NCBI GenBank assembly: GCA_013368375.1 | Contig: JAACJP010000020.1 | Coordinates: 248,001 to 312,000 of the forward strand | Source: Tricholomella constricta | Taxonomy: Eukaryota; Basidiomycota; Agaricomycetes; Agaricales; Lyophyllaceae | Length of the DNA stretch: 64,000 bases | Direction of reading: 5' to 3' | Shown: positions 20,333 to 30,681 of the stretch, piece after piece | Layout of the letters: each line of letters starts with the position of its first letter | Position numbering within the stretch: position 1 is the first letter of the stretch | Translations under genes and position numbers: made by a program | Notes under the pieces: model-generated | The model's database searches: none | Seen by the model: the letters and a program-made list of their open reading frames with translations, nothing else | What the model was told of the DNA's origin: nothing

Positions 20333-23300
20333 CTAGGTTCGTCGCGGCAACCTCGATGCGCTGCCCACCCCTTGCAATTCCAAGTAGCGGTCCAATGCCG
20401 CTAACTTGTTACAATTGTTGTGCGATTCCCAGGTGGTGTCACCTAGACTCCACCTAACTTGGTATTCCACTTTATTATTTTGGGTCCATCTATGGCCCAA
20501 AATCTCTTCGACAAACCATTCGTGATCGTCCGGCGCCCCAAAATCATAGGGCTCCGGGTGAGTTCTATTCGGGAACATTGCATCGTTTGTTGCGTAGTAT
20601 GGGCGCAACAGCGATATGTGAAATGTTGGATGTATTCGACGCTCCATAAGCGCCGTAGGTAATTCCAGCGTATAGTTCGACGTGTCTGGCATGGCCTTCA
20701 ATACTTTGTAGGGCCCGACGAATTTCGGACATAATTTCCGGGCGCGTCCCTTGGGGAGGTTCAAGTTCTTGGTAGATAAATATACCAAGTCACCCCCCTT
20801 TATTTCCGGACCAGTGGATCGACGCCTGTTTGCCTCGCGCGTTTGAAATACGCGCGTTTCGATTATAGCGTCATGCGCCTCCGCTATGTTCTGCAATGCG
20901 CGTTCAGCGTATTCCCGAATTCCCTTTGGTATTACGCTGTCTGAGCGTATCTCTTTCAACATGGATGGCATGTATCCACCATTCAACTCAAATGGAGCGA
21001 ACTTGGTGGTAGCCGATACGCTCGCATTTATCGCAAACTCGGCCATGGGTATACGATCTACCCAATCCTTTTGGTCATGCCGTACAACGGCGCGAAATAT
21101 CTGGCCAATACTACGATTGGCGCGCTCCGTCTGTCCATCCGTCTGAGGGTGGAAAGATGTCGACATTAGAAGCTTAGCTCCTAATAATTTATGTAGTTCG
21201 CGCCACCAGCGCGAGGTAAACTTAGAGTCTCGGTCGCTTACGATCGAGCTTGGAAGGCCATGTAACCTGACGATTTCCCGTAGGTATACCCATGATAATT
21301 GGGCTGCCGTCATCGTCGTATGTATGGGTATCATATGCACCATACTCGTCATACGACAAATTACTACCCATAGGTAGTTATATCCCTTTGATTCTGGAAA
21401 TGGACCGATAAAGTCCATTCCGATAGAATCCCAAGGCTTAGTGGGTACTGGCAGGGAATGTAGTTTCCCTAACGGTTTCTGATTTGACGTCTTGATCTGT
21501 TGGCAATACTCGCACGTTTTACAAAACGTACGAACAGTCGTGGCTAGTGATGGCCACCAATACCATCGTCGAATATATTCAGTAGTCCGTTCGGCACCGA
21601 AATGGCCCATAGTTTTATGGGCTTGCTCAACAATTGACGTGATGATCTCGGGTTCTCGCGGTATGCATAGAACGCTATCATTTATAGCGTTCGTGGTCCA
21701 AATCAGATTGTCTTTCGTAGTGAACGTACGAAAATCCGTTGGGTTAGTGAGAATCACTGAAAAAAGTTTGTCCTTTGGGTATCCCAGGATAACGTCGTTA
21801 CGGATCTTTTCGTCCGTTTTGTCTGGGGGAGGGGCAACTGTGTCCCTTCCGAGGACCATATCTCCAACCGTACGTTCCAGTTCGGTTGGCCTCTGGCTTT
21901 TTTGAAGGTGTGACGATGGTCCGGATGCGATACTTGGTGCCGCAGCCTCCATTATCTGGGCTTCTACATCTCGATCCTCCTGGCGTTCTTGAAGACGCTT
22001 GCTTCGACGTATTTCTACGTCCTTCATCGCTCGAATTTCAACTACTTTTTCCACGATTTCATGGTATCGTGGTACTGGTAAATCTTCACCAGTAGGATCG
22101 ATTCTAGCATCGGCAGCTACGAAGTCGTGGACGTCGTAACGATCGTGATGGTTATCGCTCTCGAAATATCGCGATAGGCAGTCGGCGACTTTATTCAGTT
22201 CGCCTTTCACATAGGTAATGTCGAAGTTAAATCGCGACATGTATTCCATCCATCGACGCTGCCTAGGTGATAAATTCACCTGGGTCTTAAAGAATTCGAG
22301 GGCTTTGTGGTCGGTAATGATGTGGATTTTATAGCCCACAAGTTTATCCTCCCACTTAAGTAATGCTTCGAGGATAGCTAAGGTTTCGAGTTCATGCACG
22401 GCGTAATTCTGCTGTGCATTCGTGAATTTTTTGGACATGAATCCAGCCGGCTGAGCTTGGATCCACGTAGGTCCTTGACCATACATCGCGCCGACGCCTG
22501 ACTTGGAGGCGTCACATATAATCCAAATTGGTTCGTCTGTCTTCGGTTGAATAGGCCGAATAATTGGCGTCGTGCAACATATATGCTTTATCATTTCAAA
22601 GCATCGTTGATGAATTGGTCTCCAATAGAATGGCGACCCATTCTCGGTCATCGCCATTAGTGGCCCAGTGTACGCGGATATATCTGGGAGGAATTGACCC
22701 AGATAATTAACCAGTCCAACGAATCGCTGTATATCGTTGTAATTCCGTGGAACCCTCCAATCGCGAATCCGTGCCAATTTATCGGCGTCAGGGTGAATTC
22801 CTTGGTCGTCGATTATATGACCAAGGCAATCGACGCGATCCGAATATAGTTCGCATTTCTTCCACTTCAAATAAAGGGACTGTTCGCGTAATCGTTCGAA
22901 CACTACTCGAAGATGATCTTCATGTTCTTCGATGGAGTTCGAAAATATGAATATGTCGTCCAAGTACACATGCATAAATTTCCCAATGACGTCCCGAAAA
23001 ATTGACGTCATTAATCGTTGAAATGTTGCGGGGGCGTTACAGTCCCCGATCTGCATTATGTTGCTAACGTACGTTCCCGCTATCGTTGCAAAGGCGGTCT
23101 TGTGTACGTCCTTCTCGAGGATGCGTACTTGTTCGTACGCATCCGTTAAGTCAATTTTGGACCGTATTTTTCCCCTAGCGACATCTTCGCGAATAACTTC
23201 CTGGTCTGGCAAGGGCGTAACGTCCTTGATCGTGTTATCGTTACGCTGGCGTGCGTCCAAGGGTGTTCTCAGGGAGCCGTCTTTTTTCGGGATACATAGC

Positions 23301-24232
23301 AGCGGCGCTGCTTGCTTCACCGAACGAGGCTCCCACCATTTAGAATCCGTATACCGATTGACCTTCGCGTAGAATTCCTCGCGAAGGGACATTGGGCACC
23401 TCGGCGCGTGGTACTGGTACTGTTTCTCATCGTCGACGAGAGTAATCTCGTGATTGACTTCCCGCCAGGGTGGTAGCTGTTGTTTCGTACCACCCACCAT
23501 ATCTTCGAATTCGTCATGCCATTGCTGTCGAAGTCGTGGATAATCTTCCGCGGTAAGGCCTCCATTGGGTGCCTTACCTTTTCCGTTCACCGTTCTTGCA
23601 GCGCGAATGTGCGCTGTGTCTTTATTGCTGGGTTTAACATCAAACCTAGCTCGTAGTTTTACGAGAGCAAAGTCACTCTCATCCTTCACTGGTAACCGAT
23701 ACAACGGCCGTTTAGCCCGTTGTATATTCACCGGAAAATTCATTTCCGTTGGCTCCGATACTTCCTCAGGCCGTGGATTTCGGTACGCTTGTCCTCGCGT
23801 GCCTACATTTCTTCCTTCGTGAGCCCGCATTGACGCTATTACTGCGTTCCATTCTTGCGGCATCCGTGGGTCGAACATCCACTCATATTGTGGATGTGGG
23901 TTTGGTCTATCCCAAAATGATCGATTACTCGCATTCGTATACGGCTCTGATTCCGTATCCTTATCGGCCCCGCTCGTCTTACGCGCTTCATTATCGCGCT
24001 GGCGTTCTTCGCATGGCTCGTGAGTCCGTGCTCGTTCGTTCGAAGGCTCGTGTTGTGCCTTCTGCTGTTGTCGTTGGGGTTTTCTCTTCTTCGGAGGTGG
24101 CTTATCTCCCTCCTTAAGAGTTTCTTGAAACTCTTCATCGGATAATAGAAGTGCTGGGTGATCCTTTGGTAGGCTGTTTATCGGCCTACCCTCGTTATCA
24201 GGATCATCATCATCTTCTACTGTGACTTTTAG
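20333..24232 (-). CDS. Pol of element B (RT, RNase H, integrase, chromodomain)
   Basis: Open from directly after the UGA at 24235-24233, in the same frame as Gag and protease; the first long ATG-started frame begins at 23878. RT carries the YLDD motif (about 22960). RNase H begins ICDASKSGVGAMYG. The integrase has the HHCC domain (CEYCQQIK) and DDE residues in MDFIGPFP, SDRDSKF and QTERANRS. The chromodomain near the end has EWFVEEILGHRW and VRWSLGDTTWESHNN. The frame is complete with no internal stop and all catalytic residues are present. The RT region is nearly identical to the B-type segment at 62702-64000. Confidence 0.95.
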   Translation of the reverse strand, partial: LKVTVEDDDDPDNEGRPINSLPKDHPALLLSDEEFQETLKEGDKPPPKKRKPQRQQQKAQHEPSNERARTHEPCEERQRDNEARKTSGADKDTESEPYTNASNRSFWDRPNPHPQYEWMFDPRMPQEWNAVIASMRAHEGRNVGTRGQAYRNPRPEEVSEPTEMNFPVNIQRAKRPLYRLPVKDESDFALVKLRARFDVKPSNKDTAHIRAARTVNGKGKAPNGGLTAEDYPRLRQQWHDEFEDMVGGTKQQLPPWREVNHEITLVDDEKQYQYHAPRCPMSLREEFYAKVNRYTDSKWWEPRSVKQAAPLLCIPKKDGSLRTPLDARQRNDNTIKDVTPLPDQEVIREDVARGKIRSKIDLTDAYEQVRILEKDVHKTAFATIAGTYVSNIMQIGDCNAPATFQRLMTSIFRDVIGKFMHVYLDDIFIFSNSIEEHEDHLRVVFERLREQSLYLKWKKCELYSDRVDCLGHIIDDQGIHPDADKLARIRDWRVPRNYNDIQRFVGLVNYLGQFLPDISAYTGPLMAMTENGSPFYWRPIHQRCFEMIKHICCTTPIIRPIQPKTDEPIWIICDASKSGVGAMYGQGPTWIQAQPAGFMSKKFTNAQQNYAVHELETLAILEALLKWEDKLVGYKIHIITDHKALEFFKTQVNLSPRQRRWMEYMSRFNFDITYVKGELNKVADCLSRYFESDNHHDRYDVHDFVAADARIDPTGEDLPVPRYHEIVEKVVEIRAMKDVEIRRSKRLQERQEDRDVEAQIMEAAAPSIASGPSSHLQKSQRPTELERTVGDMVLGRDTVAPPPDKTDEKIRNDVILGYPKDKLFSVILTNPTDFRTFTTKDNLIWTTNAINDSVLCIPREPEIITSIVEQAHKTMGHFGAERTTEYIRRWYWWPSLATTVRTFCKTCEYCQQIKTSNQKPLGKLHSLPVPTKPWDSIGMDFIGPFPESKGYNYLWVVICRMTSMVHMIPIHTTMTAAQLSWVYLREIVRLHGLPSSIVSDRDSKFTSRWWRELHKLLGAKLLMSTSFHPQTDGQTERANRSIGQIFRAVVRHDQKDWVDRIPMAEFAINASVSATTKFAPFELNGGYMPSMLKEIRSDSVIPKGIREYAERALQNIAEAHDAIIETRVFQTREANRRRSTGPEIKGGDLVYLSTKNLNLPKGRARKLCPKFVGPYKVLKAMPDTSNYTLELPTALMERRIHPTFHISLLRPYYATNDAMFPNRTHPEPYDFGAPDDHEWFVEEILGHRWTQNNKVEYQVRWSLGDTTWESHNNCNKLAALDRYLELQGVGSASRLPRRT

Positions 24233-24235
24233 TCA
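24230..24235 (-). promoter_or_regulatory. Candidate UGA-CUA readthrough site (element B)
   Basis: The protease frame ends TGA and continues CTA, with pol in the same frame. The homologous site in element A is TGA-CTC (2529-2534). The bases downstream are conserved in both (GTCACAGTAGAAGA, starting 6 nt after the stop in B and in A). UGA-CUA is the best-known leaky stop context in eukaryotes. Use of the site is inferred. Confidence 0.65.
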
Positions 24236-24745
24236 TTCTCTTCGTTTCTCCAATGACCGATGGCGTCTAACTCGGCCATCGGTATCATCCATTTTTACTT
24301 TAGTCGCTGGTGTAGCGACTCCATTGACGACAACTTCGTCACGGTTAAAGTCCAGCACGACGTTGTTTGCGCGCATAAACGGCGTGCCTATAATCACGTC
24401 GTATCGATCAAAGTTAGCAAGGTCCATGTAAACCTTGCCTTTAAACCCTGGAAGAACGGCTTCCACCGTCGTGCCAAAATTTACTGTGGCCCGACTTCCT
24501 TTAGTTCCGAGCTGGAGGATTAATGGATCCTCCAACGGAAACACTCGAATATCGGCCACTTGAGCGAATGACGGCGTAAGTCCGGTAGTCGTACTCCCGG
24601 AATCCCAGAGGGTCCAAGCCTCATGTCCACCTACATTAATGTAGGTGACCAGGCACTCCTTGTCCTTTATCGGTACTACGGGACGAGCAATCTTGTCCCT
24701 ACCCGTCCGCACTTTCACTTTACGACTTGGTGGTTTATCATTGCG
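24233..24745 (-). CDS. Protease segment of element B
   Basis: In frame with Gag but separated from it by one TGA (24748-24746). It carries a retropepsin-type LWDSGSTTTG, and VIIGTPFMR near the end. In element A the same protease is continuous with Gag, so the extra TGA here is either a recent nonsense change or another readthrough site. The first usable ATG is at about 24718, giving 161 aa, but initiation there is doubtful. Confidence 0.85.
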   Translation of the reverse strand, partial: RNDKPPSRKVKVRTGRDKIARPVVPIKDKECLVTYINVGGHEAWTLWDSGSTTTGLTPSFAQVADIRVFPLEDPLILQLGTKGSRATVNFGTTVEAVLPGFKGKVYMDLANFDRYDVIIGTPFMRANNVVLDFNRDEVVVNGVATPATKVKMDDTDGRVRRHRSLEKRRE

Positions 24746-27319
24746 TCAGAAGAATGCAATGACTTCTGTCATTGCAAACATACGCTCGGTCTCATCGTCC
24801 CGAGCATAGTATTCATTTTCGTAGACCTCCATATCTACGAACTCATCGCCTTCGTCTTCATTGTCCGCCTCGGTCTCAGGGCGTCCATTGTCTCGCCCGT
24901 CCGGGTCCTCGGGAGAAGTATCTTCGTCGTCCGCCTCACTTGCTGCGTCAGGTGCCGCTGTACGTGCGGCCCGTAGGAACGCTCGCTGTTTCTTGGGCTG
25001 TTTGCAATCTTTTGCAAAATGCCCTAGTTTCCCACAATTAAAGCACACTTCCCCCGGGGGGTGGTTGTGATGACCGTGGTTTTTGGTTTGATCGTAATGC
25101 GGACGATCTCCCGTCTTCATCGCTGGTTTCTCGACGTGGAGCTTTTGCTCTCCACGTCCCGGTTGATCCTGATACGCTAGCTTGGCGTATGGTTTTTCAT
25201 TAAGTGCGCCAAACACACGTCGAGTCCTGTTGAAATTGTTTTGTGGGGTGTTCACTCGCCCCCCATCTGGTTTCCGCGGTTGACTCGGTTGATTTCGCTG
25301 AGCGGTTATGTTCCGCTCAAAGTAATCAGCCGTCTTCTGGGTGGCTTGGTGTGCTAAGCCCACCGCTAGGAACTCTTGGACCGTGTTGATTTCGGGTGAT
25401 AGCCCGTCATCGAATAATGCCTTCCGCATCTCACGCGGAAGTGTCTTGAGGAATTTCTCCAGGAACGTCCAATCGTCCGTTCTTGCTGCCATATTCATGG
25501 CATGGTCCACAAGGTCATCATATAAACCTTGTATTCCTTTGCTCGCCGAGTAAGTAACGGCATTAAAGTCGTTACGAGCATCTTGCATGGTTGAGGGTAG
25601 CACGAACCGGTCATACAATCCAAGTACGACGTCTTCAAACGTCCAGAACTGCTTCTCGCGGTTTACATGTATAACGTGGCGATTGTACCACTTTCGAGCT
25701 TCGCCATCGAGAAACTCGGATGTTATCAGAACGCGCTCTTGGTCGCGTTCTTCTCCTCCAAACTGGCTTACTGCCAGCATCACGACGAGGCTCGACAGCC
25801 ATTCTTCAAGGTCGCCGAACTTTGCACTTCCACTATAAGTGCCTACGGACTTTGAGTCCGCACGCCGAGATTTCATCCCGTCCGGAAGCGACAGTCGTAC
25901 CGACAAACGCTCGTGCATTAATTGATGCAATCGCTCATGCATCTTAGTTTTATGCTGCTCTCCGGCAGCATGTATTCCGTCCGCAATTGATTGACTCCGG
26001 CGGATCGGAGCAGGCATTGAATAGCCTCGAGTCTGAGCTCGAGGCTGCGCATATTCCGCGGGTTCACTTATTCGAACCCGCATGTCTCGACGACCGTTAG
26101 CTATCGCCGTCGAATTATTCTTTTCGACGGCTTCCAATCCAGTTACTAACCCACCATCCGAACCTTGAGTTTGCGAGGCCCATTGCCTCGCCATCTCATC
26201 CACAGGCATATGTCCTTCAAAGACGACTCCTTGGTCGTCATAATTCGTGAACTTGCTCCGTGATAGATCAGCATTTCTCAGACGCTGGTAAGCGATCCGG
26301 TTGTTCCACTCTTTCGCTAATGGAACACGGCCATCCTTAGCCTCCGGAGGTACTTGAATAGCTGGCACGCTTTCAGTGCCAGCTAGTTGCGAATTCGTTT
26401 CCTTACGCTCAGTGGGTGGGTCTAATGTAGACTCACTAACAGGGGCCCATCGGGAACCTTGTGGTTGCGCAAGGTGCTCTTCGCGAGTCATTCTTTCGCG
26501 TTTCGCTGCCGCGGCCCGACGACGATAATCGTCGTCAGATTCTCCTAACTGGCGCGCTTGGTGCAGCGCAGATACTGCCATAGCAGCCTCATCAAGAGGC
26601 TGGTTCGATCCCGAGGCCACTGCTTGCGGGGTGAAAAGGTCATCCCAACGACCTTTTCCTTTGTTGAGCGGAGCTTTCTTAGGTATAGGAGTCCCAGCGA
26701 TCGAGCTGACTGCTGAATTCGAAGTTCCCTTAGGGTACTTCTTCCTGTATTCCGTAACTACTACGGACAGCGCTTCCAAGTATCGGTCGGCATACTCCTG
26801 TACGACCATTTCTGCAACGGACTGTGCTCCGGTTGATCGTAGAACGAGCCTATCCGCTCGTTCCTCTAGTCGTCTTCGTCGATGTTCGCTAACAACATCG
26901 GTGGTATCCCAGAATTGCTTCACTTTTAGCGCCAGCAATTCCCTATCGCTGGCTTCTTCTTCATTGGCCTCGGGGTCGGACAAGTCGTCTTCGTCCGACT
27001 CCATCTTGACTATGCTCAGGGTGGACGCCCCGAACGCTCTACTTGACAGACGGCTGTCTGGCCATCTGCTTCCTGCCGTGGGGCCAGGTCGATATGACCT
27101 GGCCAATTCGTCGGCCAAGCTCCCCGGCACATTGGTGCTTGCTATCGGCCAAGGTTCCTCCGATTCTAATCCTAGTGTATTCTGCGCTGGTGGACTTTGT
27201 CCACCAGCGACTGATCCGACTTCCACTGGTTGCAGTGGAAGTTGTGATGGAGGATGCGCTGCGAGCGCATCCTCGAGGACCGGAGTTCGGCTCTTTCCGG
27301 ATGTGGGAGTTGGTGTCAT
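24746..27319 (-). CDS. Gag of element B
   Basis: An 857-aa ORF from an ATG 108 bp after the 5' LTR. The N-terminal 470 residues are charged and low-complexity. The Gag core lies at about 495-690 (FGDLEEWLSS, WYNRHVIHV, LYDRFVLPSTMQDAR). One CCHC knuckle, CFNCGKLGHFAKDC, starts near residue 756. An acidic tail precedes the TGA. The block containing KTKMHERLHQLMHERL (about residue 460-495) also appears as a fragment in D2 and D4 (ending at 36178 and 62225). Confidence 0.94.
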   Translation of the reverse strand: MTPTPTSGKSRTPVLEDALAAHPPSQLPLQPVEVGSVAGGQSPPAQNTLGLESEEPWPIASTNVPGSLADELARSYRPGPTAGSRWPDSRLSSRAFGASTLSIVKMESDEDDLSDPEANEEEASDRELLALKVKQFWDTTDVVSEHRRRRLEERADRLVLRSTGAQSVAEMVVQEYADRYLEALSVVVTEYRKKYPKGTSNSAVSSIAGTPIPKKAPLNKGKGRWDDLFTPQAVASGSNQPLDEAAMAVSALHQARQLGESDDDYRRRAAAAKRERMTREEHLAQPQGSRWAPVSESTLDPPTERKETNSQLAGTESVPAIQVPPEAKDGRVPLAKEWNNRIAYQRLRNADLSRSKFTNYDDQGVVFEGHMPVDEMARQWASQTQGSDGGLVTGLEAVEKNNSTAIANGRRDMRVRISEPAEYAQPRAQTRGYSMPAPIRRSQSIADGIHAAGEQHKTKMHERLHQLMHERLSVRLSLPDGMKSRRADSKSVGTYSGSAKFGDLEEWLSSLVVMLAVSQFGGEERDQERVLITSEFLDGEARKWYNRHVIHVNREKQFWTFEDVVLGLYDRFVLPSTMQDARNDFNAVTYSASKGIQGLYDDLVDHAMNMAARTDDWTFLEKFLKTLPREMRKALFDDGLSPEINTVQEFLAVGLAHQATQKTADYFERNITAQRNQPSQPRKPDGGRVNTPQNNFNRTRRVFGALNEKPYAKLAYQDQPGRGEQKLHVEKPAMKTGDRPHYDQTKNHGHHNHPPGEVCFNCGKLGHFAKDCKQPKKQRAFLRAARTAAPDAASEADDEDTSPEDPDGRDNGRPETEADNEDEGDEFVDMEVYENEYYARDDETERMFAMTEVIAFF

Positions 27320-27426
27320 CGGGTCTGGGTCTCGTGGGTTCTTTTGATGATGGTTGTTCTAAATGGAATGTGATTCTGCGTATGTCGTGGGTACGCAGCA
27401 ATAGAAAGCAAGGTAGCTTAAAAAAA
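27320..27426 (-). other. Element B 5' leader
   Basis: 107 bp between LTR and Gag. It starts TTTTTTTAAGCTACC on the minus strand. There is no TGG next to the LTR, so an ordinary tRNA primer-binding site is not evident. ACCTTGCT in the leader can pair with AGCAAGGT in the LTR end, an 8-bp stem. Confidence 0.5.
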
Positions 27427-27647
27427 TGTAACGGGGTTACAAGATTGGGGACCTTGCTGTGCACGCTAGACGTAAGCTTGACAAGTCTGTCGATTGCTAC
27501 GTATAGGTGTACAAGGTCTACTAGTTAATTATGTAATGTAAAGGATTAAATAGGCAACACCGGAAGGTGTTGCCAAACAATAGCATAATCGTGTCGATAA
27601 GATACGATTATATCAGATTAGTCGATAAGATAGTAAGCGCCCTTACA
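27427..27647 (-). repeat. 5' LTR of element B (221 bp)
   Basis: Identical to the LTR at 16639-16859. It is followed at 27648 by TCCAC, the second copy of the target duplication, and then by integrase coding sequence of element C. Confidence 0.96.
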
Positions 27648-28133
27648 TCCACCGACCTCTTGACGCGATGCGCGATCGCCTTACAAAAACGAACGACCGA
27701 CCTAGAGAGACTACATTCAGACGTATACGCGGCGCGACGACAAGCGGCGATTCGCTTTGAACTTAAACACGCCAGAATCTTGCGCGACTATAACTTTAAA
27801 CGCGGAGACCTCATCCTCATGCGCAACACGAAAATCGAGAAGTCGCTCAACCACAAAATGCGATCTAGATACCTAGGACCGCTCGTCGTGATCTCACGCA
27901 ACTGCGGGGGCGCCTACATCCTCTGTGAACTGGACGGCACCGTCTTACACCGGCCTGTAGCAGCGTTCAGACTTGCTCCCTACTTCGCGCGAAACAACAT
28001 CCTCCTACCCGACAGCGCTCTGGACATAGACACCAAGCGACTCAGAGAACTGGAAGCAACAACAATCACCGACGACAAAGACCGACCCGAAGTCGTAGGC
28101 GACGACTCCGAATCGGAAAACGAGCAAAACTAG
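27648..28133 (+). pseudogene. Integrase C-terminal part of element C
   Basis: Resumes the C integrase beyond element B, starting at the right TCCAC. It contains the GPY/F-type C-terminal module of gypsy integrases (FKRGDLILMRNTKIEK, SRYLGPLVVI, YAL-like YILCELDGT) and ends at TAG after an acidic tail. It has no start of its own. The open frame seen upstream inside the LTR is accidental. Confidence 0.9.
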
Positions 28134-28551
28134 CTGCTCAACCTCCGACTACCCGTATACCCCCCTCTTTTAATGATATTTCGACATCTATCCTTCTCTG
28201 GTTTCTACTCAACGTCCCACGACCCAACCGTTCGCGAAGTCCAGCACCCCGAACGACAGTTTGGCCTTTCGTTCTTTTAAACCCCCACTCAATTTTCAGA
28301 ACACACACTTAATACCGGACTCCGCAGAAGAACCGCACAACGAATATTACATTTTTTTTGCCCATTTTACGGGCACCGACAAGTCCAAGTACAAAAAAGA
28401 AAAACGCGACGCCTCTAGCGGAGGAACGACGCGGCCACAACACCAAGACAAACCAAACTGACAACCACCGACACCATGCGACGCCTCTAGCGGAGGAACG
28501 ACGCGACCACGACCCCAAGACAAACGACGCGACACCACCCGCCGCCTACCT
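28134..28551. repeat. Spacer after element C with a 72-bp direct repeat
   Basis: No gene. A direct repeat unit starting GCGACGCCTCTAGCGGAGG occurs at 28406 and 28478 (72-bp period). It also contains a T8 run and pyrimidine-rich CCCCCCTCTTTTA. A 3' LTR of C might lie here but no second copy exists in the window to define it. Confidence 0.5.
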
Positions 28552-30681
28552 CTACTCCCCTTCCACCAAGTCACCTTCCACCTCCTCTTCGTTGCCCTCT
28601 TCGCCAGTCTCCACCGCTTCTTCCTCTGACGCCGCGCAGCTGTCACTCTCCGAAAGCTCGACACCGTCCGCTCGCATTAACTGAGAACGTCGCCTGCGGA
28701 GCGCAGTGATCGCGCTTGCGGTGCCGGCGAATTGTTCGCGCACTCGGATGAGGCTCCAACAGGCGATCTCCTGCCGCGATTCCCAAAGGTGCAGCTCTTG
28801 AATTAGCGAACGCAACATGGCGTTGCGCGACATTAGAGCCCGGTCGACGTCCACCAGGGGAAGCGAGGCGACACGCGACAAATCGGTGGCGTAGCCTAAG
28901 CCATCCAAGTCACGGTTGCGTGGAAGACTAGTTCCTCGGGGTATACGACCACCATGGACGGCGCTGGCGCCCATGCCCGACCCCTCGATGGCGTATTGAG
29001 CTTCCTGCAGGGCCCCTACAGTCGGCCCCCAGTCTTCGTCACTGAGCGCAGTCAGGGCGCGCACCCGACGACACGAGACAGAAGGCGACACGATCTCCAC
29101 GTCCTCCTCTGAGTCCTCCACGATGGACTTAGAGGCGACGCGACGACGACTCCGCGGACGCGAATTCTTGACAACTTTCGCGTCGGTCTTGTGCTTCACA
29201 GTTTCGCACCGCTTGGAGAAGATCTTGCACCGCGCACAGATCCCGCCCTCAGGTTTCTGAAAGCAGTCGATGGCGGCGTCCACACAGCGGTCACACTACA
29301 GCGTCATCAGAATACGACCGACCCGACAGAGCACACAACGACTTACCGGCTCGTCGCGAATGAAGTGGTTCGGGTGGGCGACTTTGAACTTCTCTAGTCG
29401 CTCCAACCACTTAAACTCAGCGGCGGCCTTCCTCGCCGCCGTAGCCTGCTCCCGCTTCTTAGCCGCCGTGGCCCCCTTCTTGCCAGTCGCCTTCCCCGCC
29501 TTGACCGCCCCAGGCACCTTCTCGGCCTTGATTACCACCTCCACAACCTCAGGCACGGACCCCTCGCCTTCATCGTCGACAGCGCGCTTCCGCTTGCGGC
29601 TAGCTGACGCTGGCACCGTGTTGATGAGAACGACGGGTGGTCCACCTACTGAAGGTGTCAGAGGGAGCCCGTCGATCGGACTAAAAACGACGGGCAAAAC
29701 AAACGCGAACTCACCCGCGGCACCCGCTTTCGGACGTCCACCTCCGACCGACATATGGGGTAGCGTCAATGGGCGATACTCGGGGTCGCGCACGCTCGCC
29801 ACCTTGGCCCTAGCGTTAGCCTTCCCCTTTGGAGGAGCGGAAGCGACGGGCGATGCGGGGGGTGCCAGATCAAGCATGACGACGTCGGACGCCGGAGATG
29901 AGCGTGACAGGAGGGGGTCTCGCATTGGCTCCAGGACTTCCCGCCCCATCCGCTCCGCCATCGCCATAACTCTCGCCACTTCGGCTTCCTGCACGACACC
30001 CGCTACGGTACGGGTATCTCCTCCAGCCGTGCCAGCGATACCACTTGGTGGCGCACCCGACTCCGGACGAAGGGGCACGTCGTCGGCCGTCGCAGACACT
30101 GGGAGGGCACTACCAGTTCCCACAGGGACCCCTGCTACAGTAGCAGCCGGACTCGGTGCAGCCGCAGTCGCAGCGGTAGCCTCGGCATCGGTCGTGGGCG
30201 GACGCAGGTCGATTGGTGGGGCCGCCACAGTCGACGACGCTGGCAGGTCCTCGGGCGCCACCGACTGTGAGGCGCGTATGTTGGCCGCCGCCCCTAGGCG
30301 AGCAAGACGTGCGCGATGAGGGCGCGCGTTCTCACTCTGGGGAGGCTGGATGAGCAGCCCACCCACGGGCCAGTCAAAAACAACTACACAACGACATACC
30401 TCAGGCTCTAGGCCACCAAAGGGCACCTTCCATTCAGCATCCCCTCCTATGACGGCCCAGATGGCCCGCAACGCAGGCTCCTCCTCTTCCCACACCCAAC
30501 GCGGTTCATCGCCCCCCTGGGCACGTAACACCGTAACTCCCTCTAACAAACCTTCGAGGATGGCGAGGCGTGCTTTACGCGACGCATCGGGAGGCAGTGC
30601 TCGCCAGTCGTCCCAGTCGCCCTGCAGGTCCTCGAGGACGAGTGAGTAGTTCGGCGGGAGGCTAGCCATACCTACGGACAT
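28552..30681 (-). CDS. Gene X: protein with C-terminal Zn(2)Cys(6) cluster
   Basis: Minus strand, ATG at 30681. A clear 51-nt intron lies at 29296-29346 (GTAAGT...TAG); a second, in-frame possible intron starts GTATGT shortly after GLEPE. The N-terminal about 90 residues form a module shared with gene Y (W-rich: DWDDWRALPPD, RWVWEEEEPALRAIW). The middle is low-complexity (A, P, V). Then comes a K/A-rich stretch and ERLEKFKVAHPNHF. Exon 2 opens with CDRC and gives C-x2-C-x6-C-x8-C-x2-C-x6-C, a perfect fungal Zn(2)Cys(6) pattern. The last 100 residues look helical. Such clusters bind DNA in fungal regulators, usually near the N-terminus; here it is C-terminal. The specific function is unknown. 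Confidence 0.8.

Larger units (their letters stand above)
16639..27647 (-). mobile_element. Complete Ty3/gypsy element B (11,009 bp)
   Basis: A full-length minus-strand element bounded by two identical 221-bp LTRs and a 5-bp target duplication, TCCAC (16634-16638 and 27648-27652). Reading on the minus strand it has leader, Gag, UGA, protease, UGA, Pol, ORF3, hairpin, polypurine tract and LTR. It is inserted in the integrase gene of C. The identical LTRs and long open frames indicate a recent insertion. Confidence 0.97.
12093..28133 (+). mobile_element. Ty3/gypsy element C, oldest host of the nest (interrupted)
   Basis: A non-chromodomain gypsy family. Its left part is cut by D1 (12092/12093). 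Its integrase is split by element B (16639-27647): TCCAC at 16634-16638 is repeated at 27648-27652. Pieces in order are Gag-protease tail, RT-RNase H, integrase N-part, then the integrase C-part on the far side of B. No LTR of C could be recognised on either side, so its exact right end is unknown (coding ends 28133). Confidence 0.88.

Noticed and set aside
27320..27426. Self-priming or tRNA primer-binding site in element B
   Set aside because: No TGG start next to the LTR and no long complement to a plausible mRNA start was found; only an 8-bp U5-leader pairing, so no call was made.
27567..27647. ORF start of the right integrase piece inside the LTR
   Set aside because: The frame is open by chance through the B LTR; the target duplication shows that C coding resumes at 27648.
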